A DNA stretch of 32,573 nucleotides from G963674685 sp964591275 (GTDB lineage: Bacteria > Lernaellota > Lernaellaia > JACKCT01), in NCBI GenBank assembly GCA_964591275.1, contig CAZQAE010000058.1, forward strand, positions 1 through 32,573. The letters are read 5' to 3'. Shown here piece after piece: positions 1 to 8,485 of the stretch. The position numbers were made by a program, and so were the translations under genes. The notes beneath the pieces were generated by a model, which ran no database searches, was not told where the DNA came from, and saw only the letters and a program-made list of their open reading frames with translations. Each line of letters starts with the position of its first letter. The first letter of the stretch is position 1.

Positions 1-2083
1 ATTCTTCAATCCGCACGGAGAATATCCAGGCCGATTCTCCGTTGAGAAGTTTCATCATGATTTCGTTGTCGGTCTCGTCCAGCCGCGCATGCACCGGGTC
101 CTTGTCGAGAGTGAAACTGCGGTTCGGCTCGGGGCTTGAATAGACATACTTTTCGTTGATCCACATTTGCGCGCCGTCGTCGCTGCCGACGAAAAGCGTG
201 ATCCGGTCGCCAGGGCGACGCCGTTTCAATCGGCTTCTCGCCAGGGCATATACATTCGGTTTTCCCGAAACATTGCCCCATAGGTCAATGTGGTCCTCGC
301 GGCTCGACACCCATTTCCAGCTTTTGTCCTCGTCGCACTGATCCGCCTGCTCGCGCGGGTAGGCCCGGTTGCGAATTTCCTCTTCAGTTCCGCCGGGGGG
401 CAGATCGAATGGGCCGCACACCTGCCATCGACGTATCGCCTTTACCGACGACGTTGAATTGTCGTAAAGCATGAGTCTGCTGCCACCGCTGTCGTCCTTG
501 AATGTGATGATCGGCTTGCCGGGCAGTTTCGTTTTGCTCAAAATGATGAAGGATTCTTTGGTCTGATAAAAACGTGAGTATTCCGCCCAGGGACCGATGG
601 GGTCCGCCAGATTGTGCGCGTGCCGTTTTTCCAATCGCGCCTGGAATTTTTCCGGATCGAATTTCGAATAAAAGGCCGCGTAATAATCCGGAAATCCCAT
701 CGGGAAATCTTTGACCAGGATATACTTACGCGAATCGGCGAAGATGTTCGCCGCGGGAAGGGCCTTGTGCGTTGTCCCGCCGAAAATGGGCGCCGCATAA
801 GTTTTGTAGTTGACGTAGTAATGCTTGAACCAACCGTAGGCGTTGAAGATATACCAGCCGACAAGGAGAATCATCGCCGTGCCCGCGATTTCCCTCAAGG
901 CCCGGTGAGTTTTTTCGTTGCGATGGAAAACCAGTCGCAGGATTTCCACCATGCCAAGCCCGCTGAGAAGGGCGAAAAGCGGCGCTCCCGCAAGCGACCG
1001 GTATGCGTGCCCGCCGGAAAATAAGCCGCCGCCGCTGCTGCCCACGCTGCCGGCTGCGGGCAGGGGATAGGTCAAAAGCCACACTCCGAAAAGTAGCCAC
1101 AGCCCTTTTTTTCTGGAACGGATCAGGAATGCGAAGGCCGCCAGGATCAAAGGGATCTGCGCCCAGTACATCTGCCCCAAACCCTTTAAGCTGTGGCGCT
1201 CGTTCGGATCGCCTTCTTTGAATAGAAAATCCGGCGAAAGATTCGAGGCGTAGCGGGAAATAAACATCTTCGGATAGGTCAACGCGCCGACTTCGCTTTT
1301 TGTTTCCTTGGCGTATTCCTGCGCGATCTTCGGCGTGAAAATGGAGACCTGCTTCATCCGCGTGAGGACCGCCTTGCCGTCCGTGGCGAGGTTCGCTGCA
1401 ATCGGCAGGGTGAATAAGGCGAATATCGGCAGCGCGGCCAGCGCATAGCGCCGCCAGGTTCTATCGCGTTTCAATACCAGCGCGCCAAGGAATCCGCCGA
1501 GGATCAGCGGCGCGAAAAGACGGGCGATCAGATAGGTGTGAAGGCTTATGCCCAGGAATATCCCCGCCGCAATTGCATGCTTCCAGCCGCCTCGTTTCAA
1601 ATAGGCCCAGGACATCGCCAGGCCCAATATCAAAAAAGGCAAACTGGACAGCGGCCTGATGACCTGCCGCGATAGCACGAAGACCCAGGGCGTAATGTAG
1701 AAGGTCGCGGCGGCGGCCAAGCCAACCCATTCGTCGAAAATTTCTCGCCCCAGAACGTTTAATGTGAAGCCCGCGAAAAGAAACAGGAGCAAAGTGGCCA
1801 GGCGCAATACGATTTCATTGCACGGCCAGTAGCGATCAACAAGCGACAGGTAGTAAACGAAAAAACCCTCGCGAAAATCTTCGGCCGCCTGGATGAAGGC
1901 CGGATACGAGCGCCCGTGGCAGTCTTTTCCGGTTTCGGCCAGGCAGTGAGCCTCATAGCCGTTGATGACTTCGTCGGAATGCAAACCGGGCGGAATTTCG
2001 TCCAGCTTGTATGCGCCGAGCAGGGCCGCTATCACCATCACGCAAATGAGCAAGGTGTGCGCTTTCACGACGGGAATTTTCAT
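1..2083 (-). CDS. GT-C (family 39-like) membrane glycosyltransferase with C-terminal soluble domain, 3' end cut by window
   Basis: One uninterrupted reading frame runs from the ATG at 2083 down to base 1 with no stop, about 694 visible codons, so the C-terminus lies outside the window. The N-terminus has a hydrophobic segment (about residues 9-24) and then PPGLHSDE, whose Asp37-Glu38 sits where the catalytic acidic pair of ArnT/PMT-type GT-C enzymes lies in the first periplasmic loop. Many hydrophobic helices follow to about residue 430. From about residue 540 the protein is soluble and contains a GSDDG...W.N motif near residues 633-641, typical of the beta-sandwich sugar-binding-like domains of large secreted enzymes. 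Known family role: transfer of a sugar from a polyprenyl-phosphate donor on the outer face of the inner membrane. Donor and acceptor are not readable here. The gene is divergent from the CDP-alcohol phosphotransferase at 2305. Confidence 0.82.
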   Translation of the reverse strand, partial: MKIPVVKAHTLLICVMVIAALLGAYKLDEIPPGLHSDEVINGYEAHCLAETGKDCHGRSYPAFIQAAEDFREGFFVYYLSLVDRYWPCNEIVLRLATLLLFLFAGFTLNVLGREIFDEWVGLAAAATFYITPWVFVLSRQVIRPLSSLPFLILGLAMSWAYLKRGGWKHAIAAGIFLGISLHTYLIARLFAPLILGGFLGALVLKRDRTWRRYALAALPIFALFTLPIAANLATDGKAVLTRMKQVSIFTPKIAQEYAKETKSEVGALTYPKMFISRYASNLSPDFLFKEGDPNERHSLKGLGQMYWAQIPLILAAFAFLIRSRKKGLWLLFGVWLLTYPLPAAGSVGSSGGGLFSGGHAYRSLAGAPLFALLSGLGMVEILRLVFHRNEKTHRALREIAGTAMILLVGWYIFNAYGWFKHYYVNYKTYAAPIFGGTTHKALPAANIFADSRKYILVKDFPMGFPDYYAAFYSKFDPEKFQARLEKRHAHNLADPIGPWAEYSRFYQTKESFIILSKTKLPGKPIITFKDDSGGSRLMLYDNSTSSVKAIRRWQVCGPFDLPPGGTEEEIRNRAYPREQADQCDEDKSWKWVSSREDHIDLWGNVSGKPNVYALARSRLKRRRPGDRITLFVGSDDGAQMWINEKYVYSSPEPNRSFTLDKDPVHARLDETDNEIMMKLLNGESAWIFSVRIEE

Positions 2084-2158
2084 AAGCGTCCGCTCTTGGT
2101 TGTTAGAAAAAGGAACATTCTTTTGAGTCTTTCTTACCGAGTGAGTAGTAGCACCAAC

Positions 2159-2269
2159 TTTGTCATTTCGACCGAAGCGTAGCGTAGTGGAGAAATCCTT
2201 CAAATCATTACGATGCCGCCCGAACAAAGGGATTCCTCCACTCCACTTCGTTCCGGTCGGAATGACAAA
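2159..2269. repeat. Imperfect long palindrome, dispersed-repeat type
   Basis: Two arms of about 42 bases (2159-2200 and 2227-2269) are imperfect reverse complements. The left begins TTTGTCATTTCGACCGAAGC and the right ends GGTCGGAATGACAAA. About 26 bases separate them. Elements built on GTCATTCCGACCGGAACGAAGTGGAGGAATC are familiar as multi-copy intergenic repeats in many bacterial genomes. Only one copy is in this window, so its multi-copy nature is inference. It lies in the divergent gap between the glycosyltransferase (start 2083) and the gene at 2305, and could fold into a long RNA hairpin. Confidence 0.75.
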
Positions 2270-2304
2270 AGGCGCTCTTCGCTCACGACGATGAGATAAG
2301 CCTA

Positions 2305-3069
2305 ATGGAGATCGAAGAAAATTCAAAGCCCTCTGCTTGCCTTTGCAAAGCTTTGAAAAATCTGCATCATGCGCTTATGGACAAAGGCACGAAGACACAA
2401 TCCGATAAAATCGACGAAAAAGACCCAATGACCGAAGCGCTGGAAGACGAAGGCTCATCGGACGGAGGATGGACTTATTTCGGCTGGGCGGAGCGGCCCT
2501 ATTTTCGGGCCATGAGCGCCTTTCGCTATAATCTCTTCGGCCCTTTTCTGTCTCCCCTGCATCGACGGGGCATCAAGGCGGACCATCTCACCGGGATGAG
2601 CTTTTTTGTGATCCTTGTGGGCTTTCCGCTGCTGTATGGCGCCAGGCAATACGGCCTCGCGTTTTTCATTTTGGCGCTGCACATCCTGCTGGACGGTCTG
2701 GATGGCCCCATGGCCCGGCTCGAAGGATCGAAAGGATCGAGCCGCGGCGCGCTGATGGACATGACCAACGACGTAACGGGCATGGTCGTCGTTATCCTCA
2801 CAGCTTCCTTTTTCGGGCCGATCCCCTGGCTTTTGGGCGCCACGTACGTTACGACCTATCTCTACCTTTCGATCTTCGCCGTCGCGCAAAACCTCATGGG
2901 CATCCGTTACGCCTACGTGGTGAAAACGAAGTACACGATCTATGTGCTGCTCGTGATCTGGCGTTTGACCGGCGTGGAACTGGTTTCGCCCGTCATGGCG
3001 GTGGCGACGGTTTATATGGGCGTATCAGCCTTTTTCGGGTTCCTTCGAGTAGCCAGGGCTTTGCGTTGA
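2305..3069 (+). CDS. CDP-alcohol phosphatidyltransferase family membrane protein
   Basis: The 254-residue product carries the full CDP-alcohol phosphotransferase signature: D-x2-DG-x2-AR, nine residues, then G-x3-D-x3-D (LDGLDGPMAR followed by GALMDMTND). Several hydrophobic helices surround it, as expected for this integral membrane family, which condenses a CDP-activated lipid or polyol with an alcohol to make phospholipids or related compounds. The substrate cannot be told from sequence. The start is uncertain. The ATG at 2305 has only weak ribosome-binding sequence, and residues 1-41 look unlike the family: their DNA includes an ACAAAGGCACGAAGACACAA stretch resembling intergenic simple repeats. 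In-frame ATGs at 2377 and 2428 are alternatives. The stop overlaps the next gene's start (TGATG), so the two are probably translationally coupled. Confidence 0.85.
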   Translation: MEIEENSKPSACLCKALKNLHHALMDKGTKTQSDKIDEKDPMTEALEDEGSSDGGWTYFGWAERPYFRAMSAFRYNLFGPFLSPLHRRGIKADHLTGMSFFVILVGFPLLYGARQYGLAFFILALHILLDGLDGPMARLEGSKGSSRGALMDMTNDVTGMVVVILTASFFGPIPWLLGATYVTTYLYLSIFAVAQNLMGIRYAYVVKTKYTIYVLLVIWRLTGVELVSPVMAVATVYMGVSAFFGFLRVARALR

Positions 3070-3443
3070 TGATGACTCATCGTTTATCGACTGCGGCGAT
3101 GACCGCGCTGATCCTCATGGGCTTTGCCGCCTGCTTTTTCAGTTGGAGCGCCTGTGCCGGCGACGACAATGCTCCTGGTGATCGCCAGACCTCCGCAGAC
3201 GATGACGATGACAACGATGATACAGAAGATGGCCCCCCGCAACATTGCCTGGACATTCTCGAAATCCTGTATTTCGATTGCGGCGCACAATTCTACGATG
3301 ACCAGGGCAACGCCATTTCCTTTGGCAGTATGACCTATTATTGCGACCAGAAAATCGTGGAATGCATCGTTGGCTGCGGCGATGAGTTTGGCGAGTGCTT
3401 GGACATTCAAGCATGCCTGGAAAATCGTTGCGACCTTTTATAA
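3069..3443 (+). CDS. Small cysteine-rich lipoprotein with Asp-rich linker
   Basis: The ATG at 3069 shares one base with the stop of the upstream phosphotransferase gene; a second ATG follows at 3072. The 124-residue product has a hydrophobic N-terminus and two possible lipidated cysteines, Cys22 (after FAA) and Cys29 (after WSA). A linker of eleven Asp/Asn/Glu/Thr residues (DDDDDNDDTED) leads to a small domain with eight cysteines, an even number that would suit four disulfides in an exported protein. I do not recognise the domain. Export and lipid anchoring are inferred from the signal sequence. The Asp-rich linker just after the signal peptide recurs in the lipoprotein at 26880-28310. It ends 17 bases from the convergent gene at 3461. 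Confidence 0.7.
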   Translation: MMTHRLSTAAMTALILMGFAACFFSWSACAGDDNAPGDRQTSADDDDDNDDTEDGPPQHCLDILEILYFDCGAQFYDDQGNAISFGSMTYYCDQKIVECIVGCGDEFGECLDIQACLENRCDLL

Positions 3444-3460
3444 GGCCGTATCGGCTAAAA

Positions 3461-4864
3461 TCACCCTGCGGCGTTTTCCAGTTCCCGGACGATTAAATCG
3501 GTGAGTTCTTTCGCCTCGTCTTGCTCAAAACGGAAGCGGTCGCAGACGAAGTTGAAATAGAAGCGGCGATTGTGCGCGCGCGTGGTAAGGCCCAGTTGAA
3601 CGGCTGTTGTTAATGATGCGGAGGAATGGATATCGCTGATTTCAAAATCCCCCGCGCCCAGGACCGTCGAATCCAAGGTTTGCCGACCATCCACCATCTT
3701 TGGCCACATGGTTCCAAGGTTCGACAGGTAAAAAGTTATCATCATGCGCTCAATGATTGGCCGCACAAGACTCAGGCGCGTTTTCAAAGGCAGCAGGCGC
3801 AGCATCCTGACAACCACGCTCAGGATGTTGTGATAGCCGATGTCGATCCCGCGCTTTAGCTGATCCTTTCGCATATCGCGAAAATGGCGTGTTTGCTCGT
3901 CAATGTCCGTGCTCTGACAGTCCGCCAGGTAGTTTAATCCCGCCAGCATGATGCCGGTCTCATCGGTGGCAGGCATGCGACCGCGAAGGCTTGTAATCAG
4001 CATGAAACGCAGTTTGTCGCTTTTCGCGTCATGCTCCCGGTTCCATTTGGCTATGGCTTTTCGCGCGCCCGCCAGGATCAGGTCGTTGAGCGAGGACTCG
4101 TTTTTCAGCGCACGTTTCAGCAGGGCTTCAGGGATTTTCGGATCGTCCCACACATGACGCAAGGAGATACGCCCCTTGCATTTGGCGGGCGGCAGCACAC
4201 GTCGCGTGGCGATGCCGGACATGGTGCTGGCCCTGTTTTTGAAGAAAATATCCGTCACCTGCTCTTTGAAGAAGGATGGAAGAGAAATGGGTGTGGTCAT
4301 AGCCGTCTTGCGGTTCATAATCCCCAAACCCTGTTTGTCTTTCCACTCAGGTTCTTTGCCCTTCACAAGCTTGTGATACACGGCCAGCATGTTCGTCAAC
4401 ATCCGCACTGTCTTGGCGGGTTCCATAACGCTGTGGTGGTAGAGGATGGAGAAGATGTGTTCGTCGTCGGTCACGCGCACTAAAAAACAACGCAGGGGAA
4501 ATTCCCTGACAGGATTGATTCTCCTGCTGGTCCGGTGCGCGTGAAAACGGGTGGAAAAGTCCATGGGATCGAATGGATCGCCCGCCATATGGCGGCAGTC
4601 CTCAATGATCAGTCGGTTCTTAACGTCCTTGTTGAAGACCCAGGTTGGTTGATAAATCAACCCATTGCGTGCTTCGCGCAAGTTGCAACTGAATATGGGG
4701 ACATCGCTCATAGCCTGGTCGTAGGCTTCAGAGATCGCGCTGTAATCTATCGGTCCTCGAAACTGCAACTGCGTCCAGTCGGTTTTCGGATAATCGTCGG
4801 ATTCGCCAGCCATGGCGTATTCCGTAAAACGCTCCAAGGGTCCGCTAAAATTCTGATCGGGCAT
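3461..4864 (-). CDS. Condensation-domain / wax-ester-synthase-like acyltransferase, degenerate HHxxxD motif
   Basis: The 467-residue protein has the shape of the CoA-dependent acyltransferase superfamily (NRPS condensation, WS/DGAT, phthiocerol acyltransferase): an HH-containing motif at residues 143-149 (HHSVMEP), a mid-protein arginine-rich stretch, and a C-terminal region like the DFxxS.. part of the second subdomain (DFEISDIHSSASL). The family motif is HHxxxDG; here Asp is replaced by Glu148 and Gly by Pro149, while His144, the catalytic histidine position, is kept. It is a free-standing protein with no carrier or adenylation domain beside it. The start at 4864 is supported by GGGAG five bases upstream. 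The amidohydrolase gene lies 86 bases upstream on the same strand, so the two may be cotranscribed. The substrate is unknown. Confidence 0.68.
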   Translation of the reverse strand: MPDQNFSGPLERFTEYAMAGESDDYPKTDWTQLQFRGPIDYSAISEAYDQAMSDVPIFSCNLREARNGLIYQPTWVFNKDVKNRLIIEDCRHMAGDPFDPMDFSTRFHAHRTSRRINPVREFPLRCFLVRVTDDEHIFSILYHHSVMEPAKTVRMLTNMLAVYHKLVKGKEPEWKDKQGLGIMNRKTAMTTPISLPSFFKEQVTDIFFKNRASTMSGIATRRVLPPAKCKGRISLRHVWDDPKIPEALLKRALKNESSLNDLILAGARKAIAKWNREHDAKSDKLRFMLITSLRGRMPATDETGIMLAGLNYLADCQSTDIDEQTRHFRDMRKDQLKRGIDIGYHNILSVVVRMLRLLPLKTRLSLVRPIIERMMITFYLSNLGTMWPKMVDGRQTLDSTVLGAGDFEISDIHSSASLTTAVQLGLTTRAHNRRFYFNFVCDRFRFEQDEAKELTDLIVRELENAAG

Positions 4865-4950
4865 CTTGCTCCCGGTGAATTATGAATGAAAATAGAAGGC
4901 GCTCAAGGCGCGTAAACCGCCTTATCACTTTCATCCCTGCAACCTTGTGG

Positions 4951-5763
4951 TTATTCGATTCCCAGCACGTGGGCGGCGTTTTTGTAGAAGAAGTTGGGTT
5001 GGTTCTTTTCGTCGATAACCTTTTTCCAATCTTCGACCACGCTGTAGTCCAGGCACGGGTAATTGGTCCCGAAAATGGACTTGTGTCGCAGGTGTCCGTT
5101 GATCATGCGGATTGTGTCCTTGGGAAGAATTCGCGGATGCAGTCCGGTGAAGTCGATGTACACGTTCTCGTGTCGGTTGGCGACCATGAGGCCCAAATCG
5201 CCGAAGCCATAGCCAGCGTGCGCCATGACGATCGTGAGGTCCGGGAAGTCCACCGCCACCTGGTCTAAATAACGCGGGTCGCCGAAATCAATGCGTTTTA
5301 GCGGATTATAATGCACGGATGTGTGACTCACGATGCATCGGCCCAGTTCGTCGCACAGCGCATACAGCGGGTAATTCTTTTCGTCCGTGGCGTACAGCCC
5401 CGTGATATACGGGCTAATGTTCAGGCCGCGCAATCCCAGATTTTCAAAGGCGTGGCGCAGATCCTTTACGGCCTGCGTGATACCGTGATCGGGACGGACG
5501 CCAGCCAGGCCGACGTAAGCTTCATGCTCTTCGCAGGTATCGGCCACGATCTTGTTGCCTGGAGCGTCGCCGGCGAATATCAAGCCCTTGGTAATGCCGA
5601 ATTCAGCCATGTCCTGAATAGACTGCTCAAATGACGCGATGCCGAATCGGGGATGCCCGTGGTAAAGTGAACAGTAGCGTTCAAATTCGGGGATGGGCTT
5701 TGGAACGAGGTTTCTGTAGAACCATTCCGTACGAGGGCGGACACGAAAATCTAAAATTTCCAT
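4951..5763 (-). CDS. Amidohydrolase_2-family TIM-barrel protein with altered metal site
   Basis: The 270-residue protein resembles amidohydrolase_2 (PF04909-type) TIM barrels: late barrel motifs are visible at SHTSVH (His147), MAHAGYG (His182) and FGTNYP (residues 231-236), and it ends with the typical NAxxxLGI-like tail. The usual N-terminal HxH metal pair is absent (the protein opens MEILDFRVRP) and the usual Asp of FGSDYP is Asn234. A 'DFRVRP' opening is, from memory, shared by a subfamily, so this may be a group rather than a broken gene. Hydrolase or decarboxylase activity should not be assumed. I chose the ATG at 5763 over an upstream in-frame one at 5904 because AAGGAAG lies just before it and the family homology begins there. 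Confidence 0.78.
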   Translation of the reverse strand: MEILDFRVRPRTEWFYRNLVPKPIPEFERYCSLYHGHPRFGIASFEQSIQDMAEFGITKGLIFAGDAPGNKIVADTCEEHEAYVGLAGVRPDHGITQAVKDLRHAFENLGLRGLNISPYITGLYATDEKNYPLYALCDELGRCIVSHTSVHYNPLKRIDFGDPRYLDQVAVDFPDLTIVMAHAGYGFGDLGLMVANRHENVYIDFTGLHPRILPKDTIRMINGHLRHKSIFGTNYPCLDYSVVEDWKKVIDEKNQPNFFYKNAAHVLGIE

Positions 5764-6158
5764 TTGTTCACTTCCTTGGTTTTTCTCACTAAATGCCCCT
5801 AGGCGAAGTGTCACGCGAAAGCGCACAGATGTCAAGCAAATGCGATGCGCTCCGGGGGTTGTCGCCCAAAATTTTCCAAATTCCTTCAGCAAAAATAAGG
5901 GCATTTCATTTCCACCTACCCCATTACATTTTGTAACGGAGTTTTTCCAATTCAGCTAATTCCATTTCGGATAAAATCTCGATTCCACGTTGAGGTTAAA
6001 AAAATTCTCATAATAAAATTCAAGGATAAAAGCATGCGGCGCACACTTTTTAATACAATTCCCATGTGCGAATGAAGACTGCAAAGGCCTTGGCACGCCC
6101 CTTGCTCAGTACTCAGGTTGTGAATATCAATTTTGCAATTCCAGTAGGAGTGAGAACC
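5764..6158. other. Divergent intergenic region of about 395 bases
   Basis: No coding sequence is convincing here. The stretch is clearly more AT-rich than its neighbours and must hold the promoters of the amidohydrolase (minus) and the lipoprotein at 6159 (plus). A small inverted repeat, TTACA-TTT-TGTAA, sits at 5924-5936. An in-frame upstream ATG of the lipoprotein gene at 6066 is not favoured because it would bury the signal peptide. Confidence 0.5.
5990..6019 (+). promoter_or_regulatory. Candidate sigma70-type promoter for the 6159 lipoprotein gene
   Basis: TTGAGG (5990-5995) and TAAAAT (6014-6019) are separated by 18 bases in an AT-rich stretch, matching 4/6 and 5/6 of the consensus -35 and -10. 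It would give a leader of roughly 130 bases before the ATG at 6159. This is consensus matching only. Confidence 0.3.
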
Positions 6159-7160
6159 ATGTTAAACGCGAAGACCTTCAAAAACCTGATGACAGCCACC
6201 TTACTCGTTCTGGCCATCGCCGGAGCGGGATGCGACATGGTCGAAGATCAGCTCGACAAGTACACGGTGCGCAATTTCGATTACACCTCAAGCTTTTACA
6301 GCGGCGAAACGGTGCGCAGCGTTGCCACCTTGAAATTGGCTGAGAATACGACCATTTCCAGCCTCAATGTCCGTGAGGTCAGCAGGGTCGCATTGTCCGA
6401 CCTTGAAGAGCCGCTGGCGGCCATCAATATGGGGATTGAGGACGTTGCCCTCGAACTCGTCGGCAGCGTTGAGAACTTGAGCGAAAACGAAGGTCGGACT
6501 TATATCTTTTTCGCTCCGAACGAGACACCCGACCAAAACGAATCCCACCTGATTGGTTCTTTCCCTCTGGGCGCCATGGAAAAGGTCGTTTTCAGCGGAT
6601 CCGATGGATTCGACCAAAGTTTCGAGGAAGTCCAGGACAATATCCTCACTTACCTCAACAGCTACCCAGACCGTGAAATCTTCCATGTCTTTCTCTACAG
6701 CGAAGGTGTTTACACGGAATCCATCGCGGTCAACTTCCTGAATCTGTCAGCCAGCCCAACCTTCATGCGCGAAAACCCCCTTCCGCCGATCACGCTGGGA
6801 AACAAAAAACAAACCCTCGAAGACATCGTTAAAGTCAGCGTATCGGGAAGCTTCGCGAACAACGGATTCCTGCCGGCACGAGTGGTCTGGTTGGTCGGCG
6901 GCGACGATGAAAATCTGAACATGGACGAACACGTCGTCATCGACGCCTGGGTTGACGCCGGCGACACCCTTGATGCCCAAGAGGGACTCGTGTCCGATGG
7001 ACTGCGTTTCTTGAAGAGCTACATCGAGGACATGATGGTGGATCAAAAATCAATCGAGGCGAAAATGGTCATCACCTCGGACGGTGGTTTGAACATGAAC
7101 GTCAAAGATTTCAAAATCGAAGTCACCGCCAAGATTAACGTCTACGACGTTAACTTCTAA
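6159..7160 (+). CDS. Predicted lipoprotein of unknown function
   Basis: The 333-residue product starts at the ATG at 6159, preceded by TAGGAG with eight bases spacing. This gives a compact signal peptide ending AGAGC (Cys25), a relaxed lipobox. An in-frame upstream ATG at 6066 would add 31 residues before the signal and is rejected. The mature part is acidic, mostly beta-strand-like, has no further cysteine, and shows no motif I recognise. The last strand-rich segment (MVITSDGGLNMNVKDFKIEV) would suit a beta-sandwich. It is monocistronic: an AT-rich region precedes it and a strong terminator follows at 7189. Confidence 0.78.
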   Translation: MLNAKTFKNLMTATLLVLAIAGAGCDMVEDQLDKYTVRNFDYTSSFYSGETVRSVATLKLAENTTISSLNVREVSRVALSDLEEPLAAINMGIEDVALELVGSVENLSENEGRTYIFFAPNETPDQNESHLIGSFPLGAMEKVVFSGSDGFDQSFEEVQDNILTYLNSYPDREIFHVFLYSEGVYTESIAVNFLNLSASPTFMRENPLPPITLGNKKQTLEDIVKVSVSGSFANNGFLPARVVWLVGGDDENLNMDEHVVIDAWVDAGDTLDAQEGLVSDGLRFLKSYIEDMMVDQKSIEAKMVITSDGGLNMNVKDFKIEVTAKINVYDVNF

Positions 7161-7188
7161 AACTCCGATAGGTTCTCCTCCCTTTCCA

Positions 7189-7222
7189 CCCGGAAGCCAA
7201 AGAAAGCTTCCGGGCTTTTTTT
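7189..7222. terminator. Rho-independent terminator, probably bidirectional
   Basis: A perfect 9-bp stem CCCGGAAGC (7189-7197) / GCTTCCGGG (7206-7214) with an 8-base loop is followed by C and a run of seven T. It lies 28 bases after the lipoprotein stop. The convergent hydrolase gene ends at 7221, inside the T run, so the hairpin may also end its transcripts, though the A/T run on that side is weaker. Confidence 0.9.
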
Positions 7223-8222
7223 ATTTCCAGGCAATGTTGTCGGGATTGAGATTCAGAATATTTATGAAGTGCCGGAAAATTTTCTTGTTGGCTCTTTTGG
7301 AAAAACCGATGGTGGTGTAGTGGCCGCCGACGACGAAATGCAATTGCGGCCGCCCATAGCTTTCCCAGGTTTCCATGACAACTTCACGACGGATGATGTC
7401 GTCCATGGCGCCGTTGATCATAATGATGCGCGCCGGGTCCAGGCGGTCGGCGTAGGTAACCGGGTCGTAGGGGCGAAGAAAAGACTTGGAATAATCATAG
7501 AGTTCGCTGCGTTTGATCCCCGCCTGTTGGACCAGCCCGTTTCGGTAGGCGCCGACGGTGCGGTAACCGCTCGTTTTAAGAATGTCGGGAAGGTGTCCGG
7601 CTGTGACGATGAGTCCGGCAGCCTTCACGCGCGTGTCCATCTCCATCGTCAGGACGGTGATGATCCCGCCGAGGGATACACCCATCACGCACAATTGATC
7701 CTTGTCCACGTAGTCCAGGGCTTCCAGGTAGTCGAGGCTGCGCCTCGCGTCGATGACGGCTTGCCGGAAAAGCTTGGCGTTGTAATCTTCGCTCTTTTCG
7801 GGATTGAAAAAGGCCTCTCTTCTGCGCAAGGCCAGCACGACGAAACCCCGGTCGGCGAAGTATTTTGCAAAATCCTTGACGATCTCATAAGGCCCGCCGG
7901 TCGGCGGAAGAACCACAAGCGCCGGTCTTTTTTTGGATTGATCGACAGGCTCGTAAAAATACCCCTTCATGTGCTTGTGCTTCATGATCGCAAAATCTTT
8001 GGCGGTCCACTTGATCTCGCGGACGGTGTAGTTCTTCTCTTTTTCCGTCTTGCCGTGAAACCGAATGTTCATGTCCGGCAGATTTTCGTATTCAAAAAGC
8101 GGAACCACTTCTTTTGCGACGGAAGGAAGCTGCGCCTTCATCGTTCCCTGAAATTGATAAGTCCCGCACGAGCACAGGGAAAGAAAAAGCATTGCCGCCA
8201 TCATGAAAAGGGCTTTGCGCAT
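7221..8222 (-). CDS. Lipoprotein alpha/beta hydrolase (dienelactone-hydrolase-like)
   Basis: The 333-residue protein has the alpha/beta-hydrolase layout: LPPTGG oxyanion-region loop (residues 105-110), the nucleophile elbow GVSLGG with Ser183, an acidic residue in NGAMDD (Asp274/275) and a His in VVGGHY (His301), giving a plausible Ser-Asp-His triad. The N-terminus is a lipoprotein signal (LSLCSC, Cys19), so the enzyme probably acts on the cell surface or in the periplasm. Esterase or lactonase activity is the family expectation; the substrate is unknown. I placed the start at 8222, with GGAG six bases upstream, instead of the in-frame ATG at 8258, which lacks a ribosome-binding site and would hide the signal peptide. 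Confidence 0.83.
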   Translation of the reverse strand: MRKALFMMAAMLFLSLCSCGTYQFQGTMKAQLPSVAKEVVPLFEYENLPDMNIRFHGKTEKEKNYTVREIKWTAKDFAIMKHKHMKGYFYEPVDQSKKRPALVVLPPTGGPYEIVKDFAKYFADRGFVVLALRRREAFFNPEKSEDYNAKLFRQAVIDARRSLDYLEALDYVDKDQLCVMGVSLGGIITVLTMEMDTRVKAAGLIVTAGHLPDILKTSGYRTVGAYRNGLVQQAGIKRSELYDYSKSFLRPYDPVTYADRLDPARIIMINGAMDDIIRREVVMETWESYGRPQLHFVVGGHYTTIGFSKRANKKIFRHFINILNLNPDNIAWK

Positions 8223-8485
8223 GGTGTCTCCAAGAAATTTATGAAAATCAAGAATCATCTAAAGAAATATTAACAGGGAAGAATCCAGGGCGCAATCTCG
8301 TTTGAGCAAGTGTAATGACCTAAGTATTTGGTTCAGGTAAGGAAAAACAAAATGTCTTTTTGAATCCCCTTTATTTAAATTAAAAATTGGATAAACTGGC
8401 GAATCCACGCCGAAAGGTATCGACAATTTTCATATGAAGGCGATAGCATCGGCTGCCGGAGCATCAAAATGAAAGGGGACGACGG

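Noticed and set aside
3446..3456. GGCCG-TAT-CGGC hairpin between convergent genes at 3443 and 3461
   Set aside because: Only a 4-bp stem and no T run, so it cannot be supported as a terminator.
7269..8273. A 334-codon open frame on the plus strand opposite the alpha/beta hydrolase
   Set aside because: The minus strand encodes a complete catalytic triad and a lipoprotein signal. The plus frame has no domain, no ribosome-binding site, and would run through the terminator.
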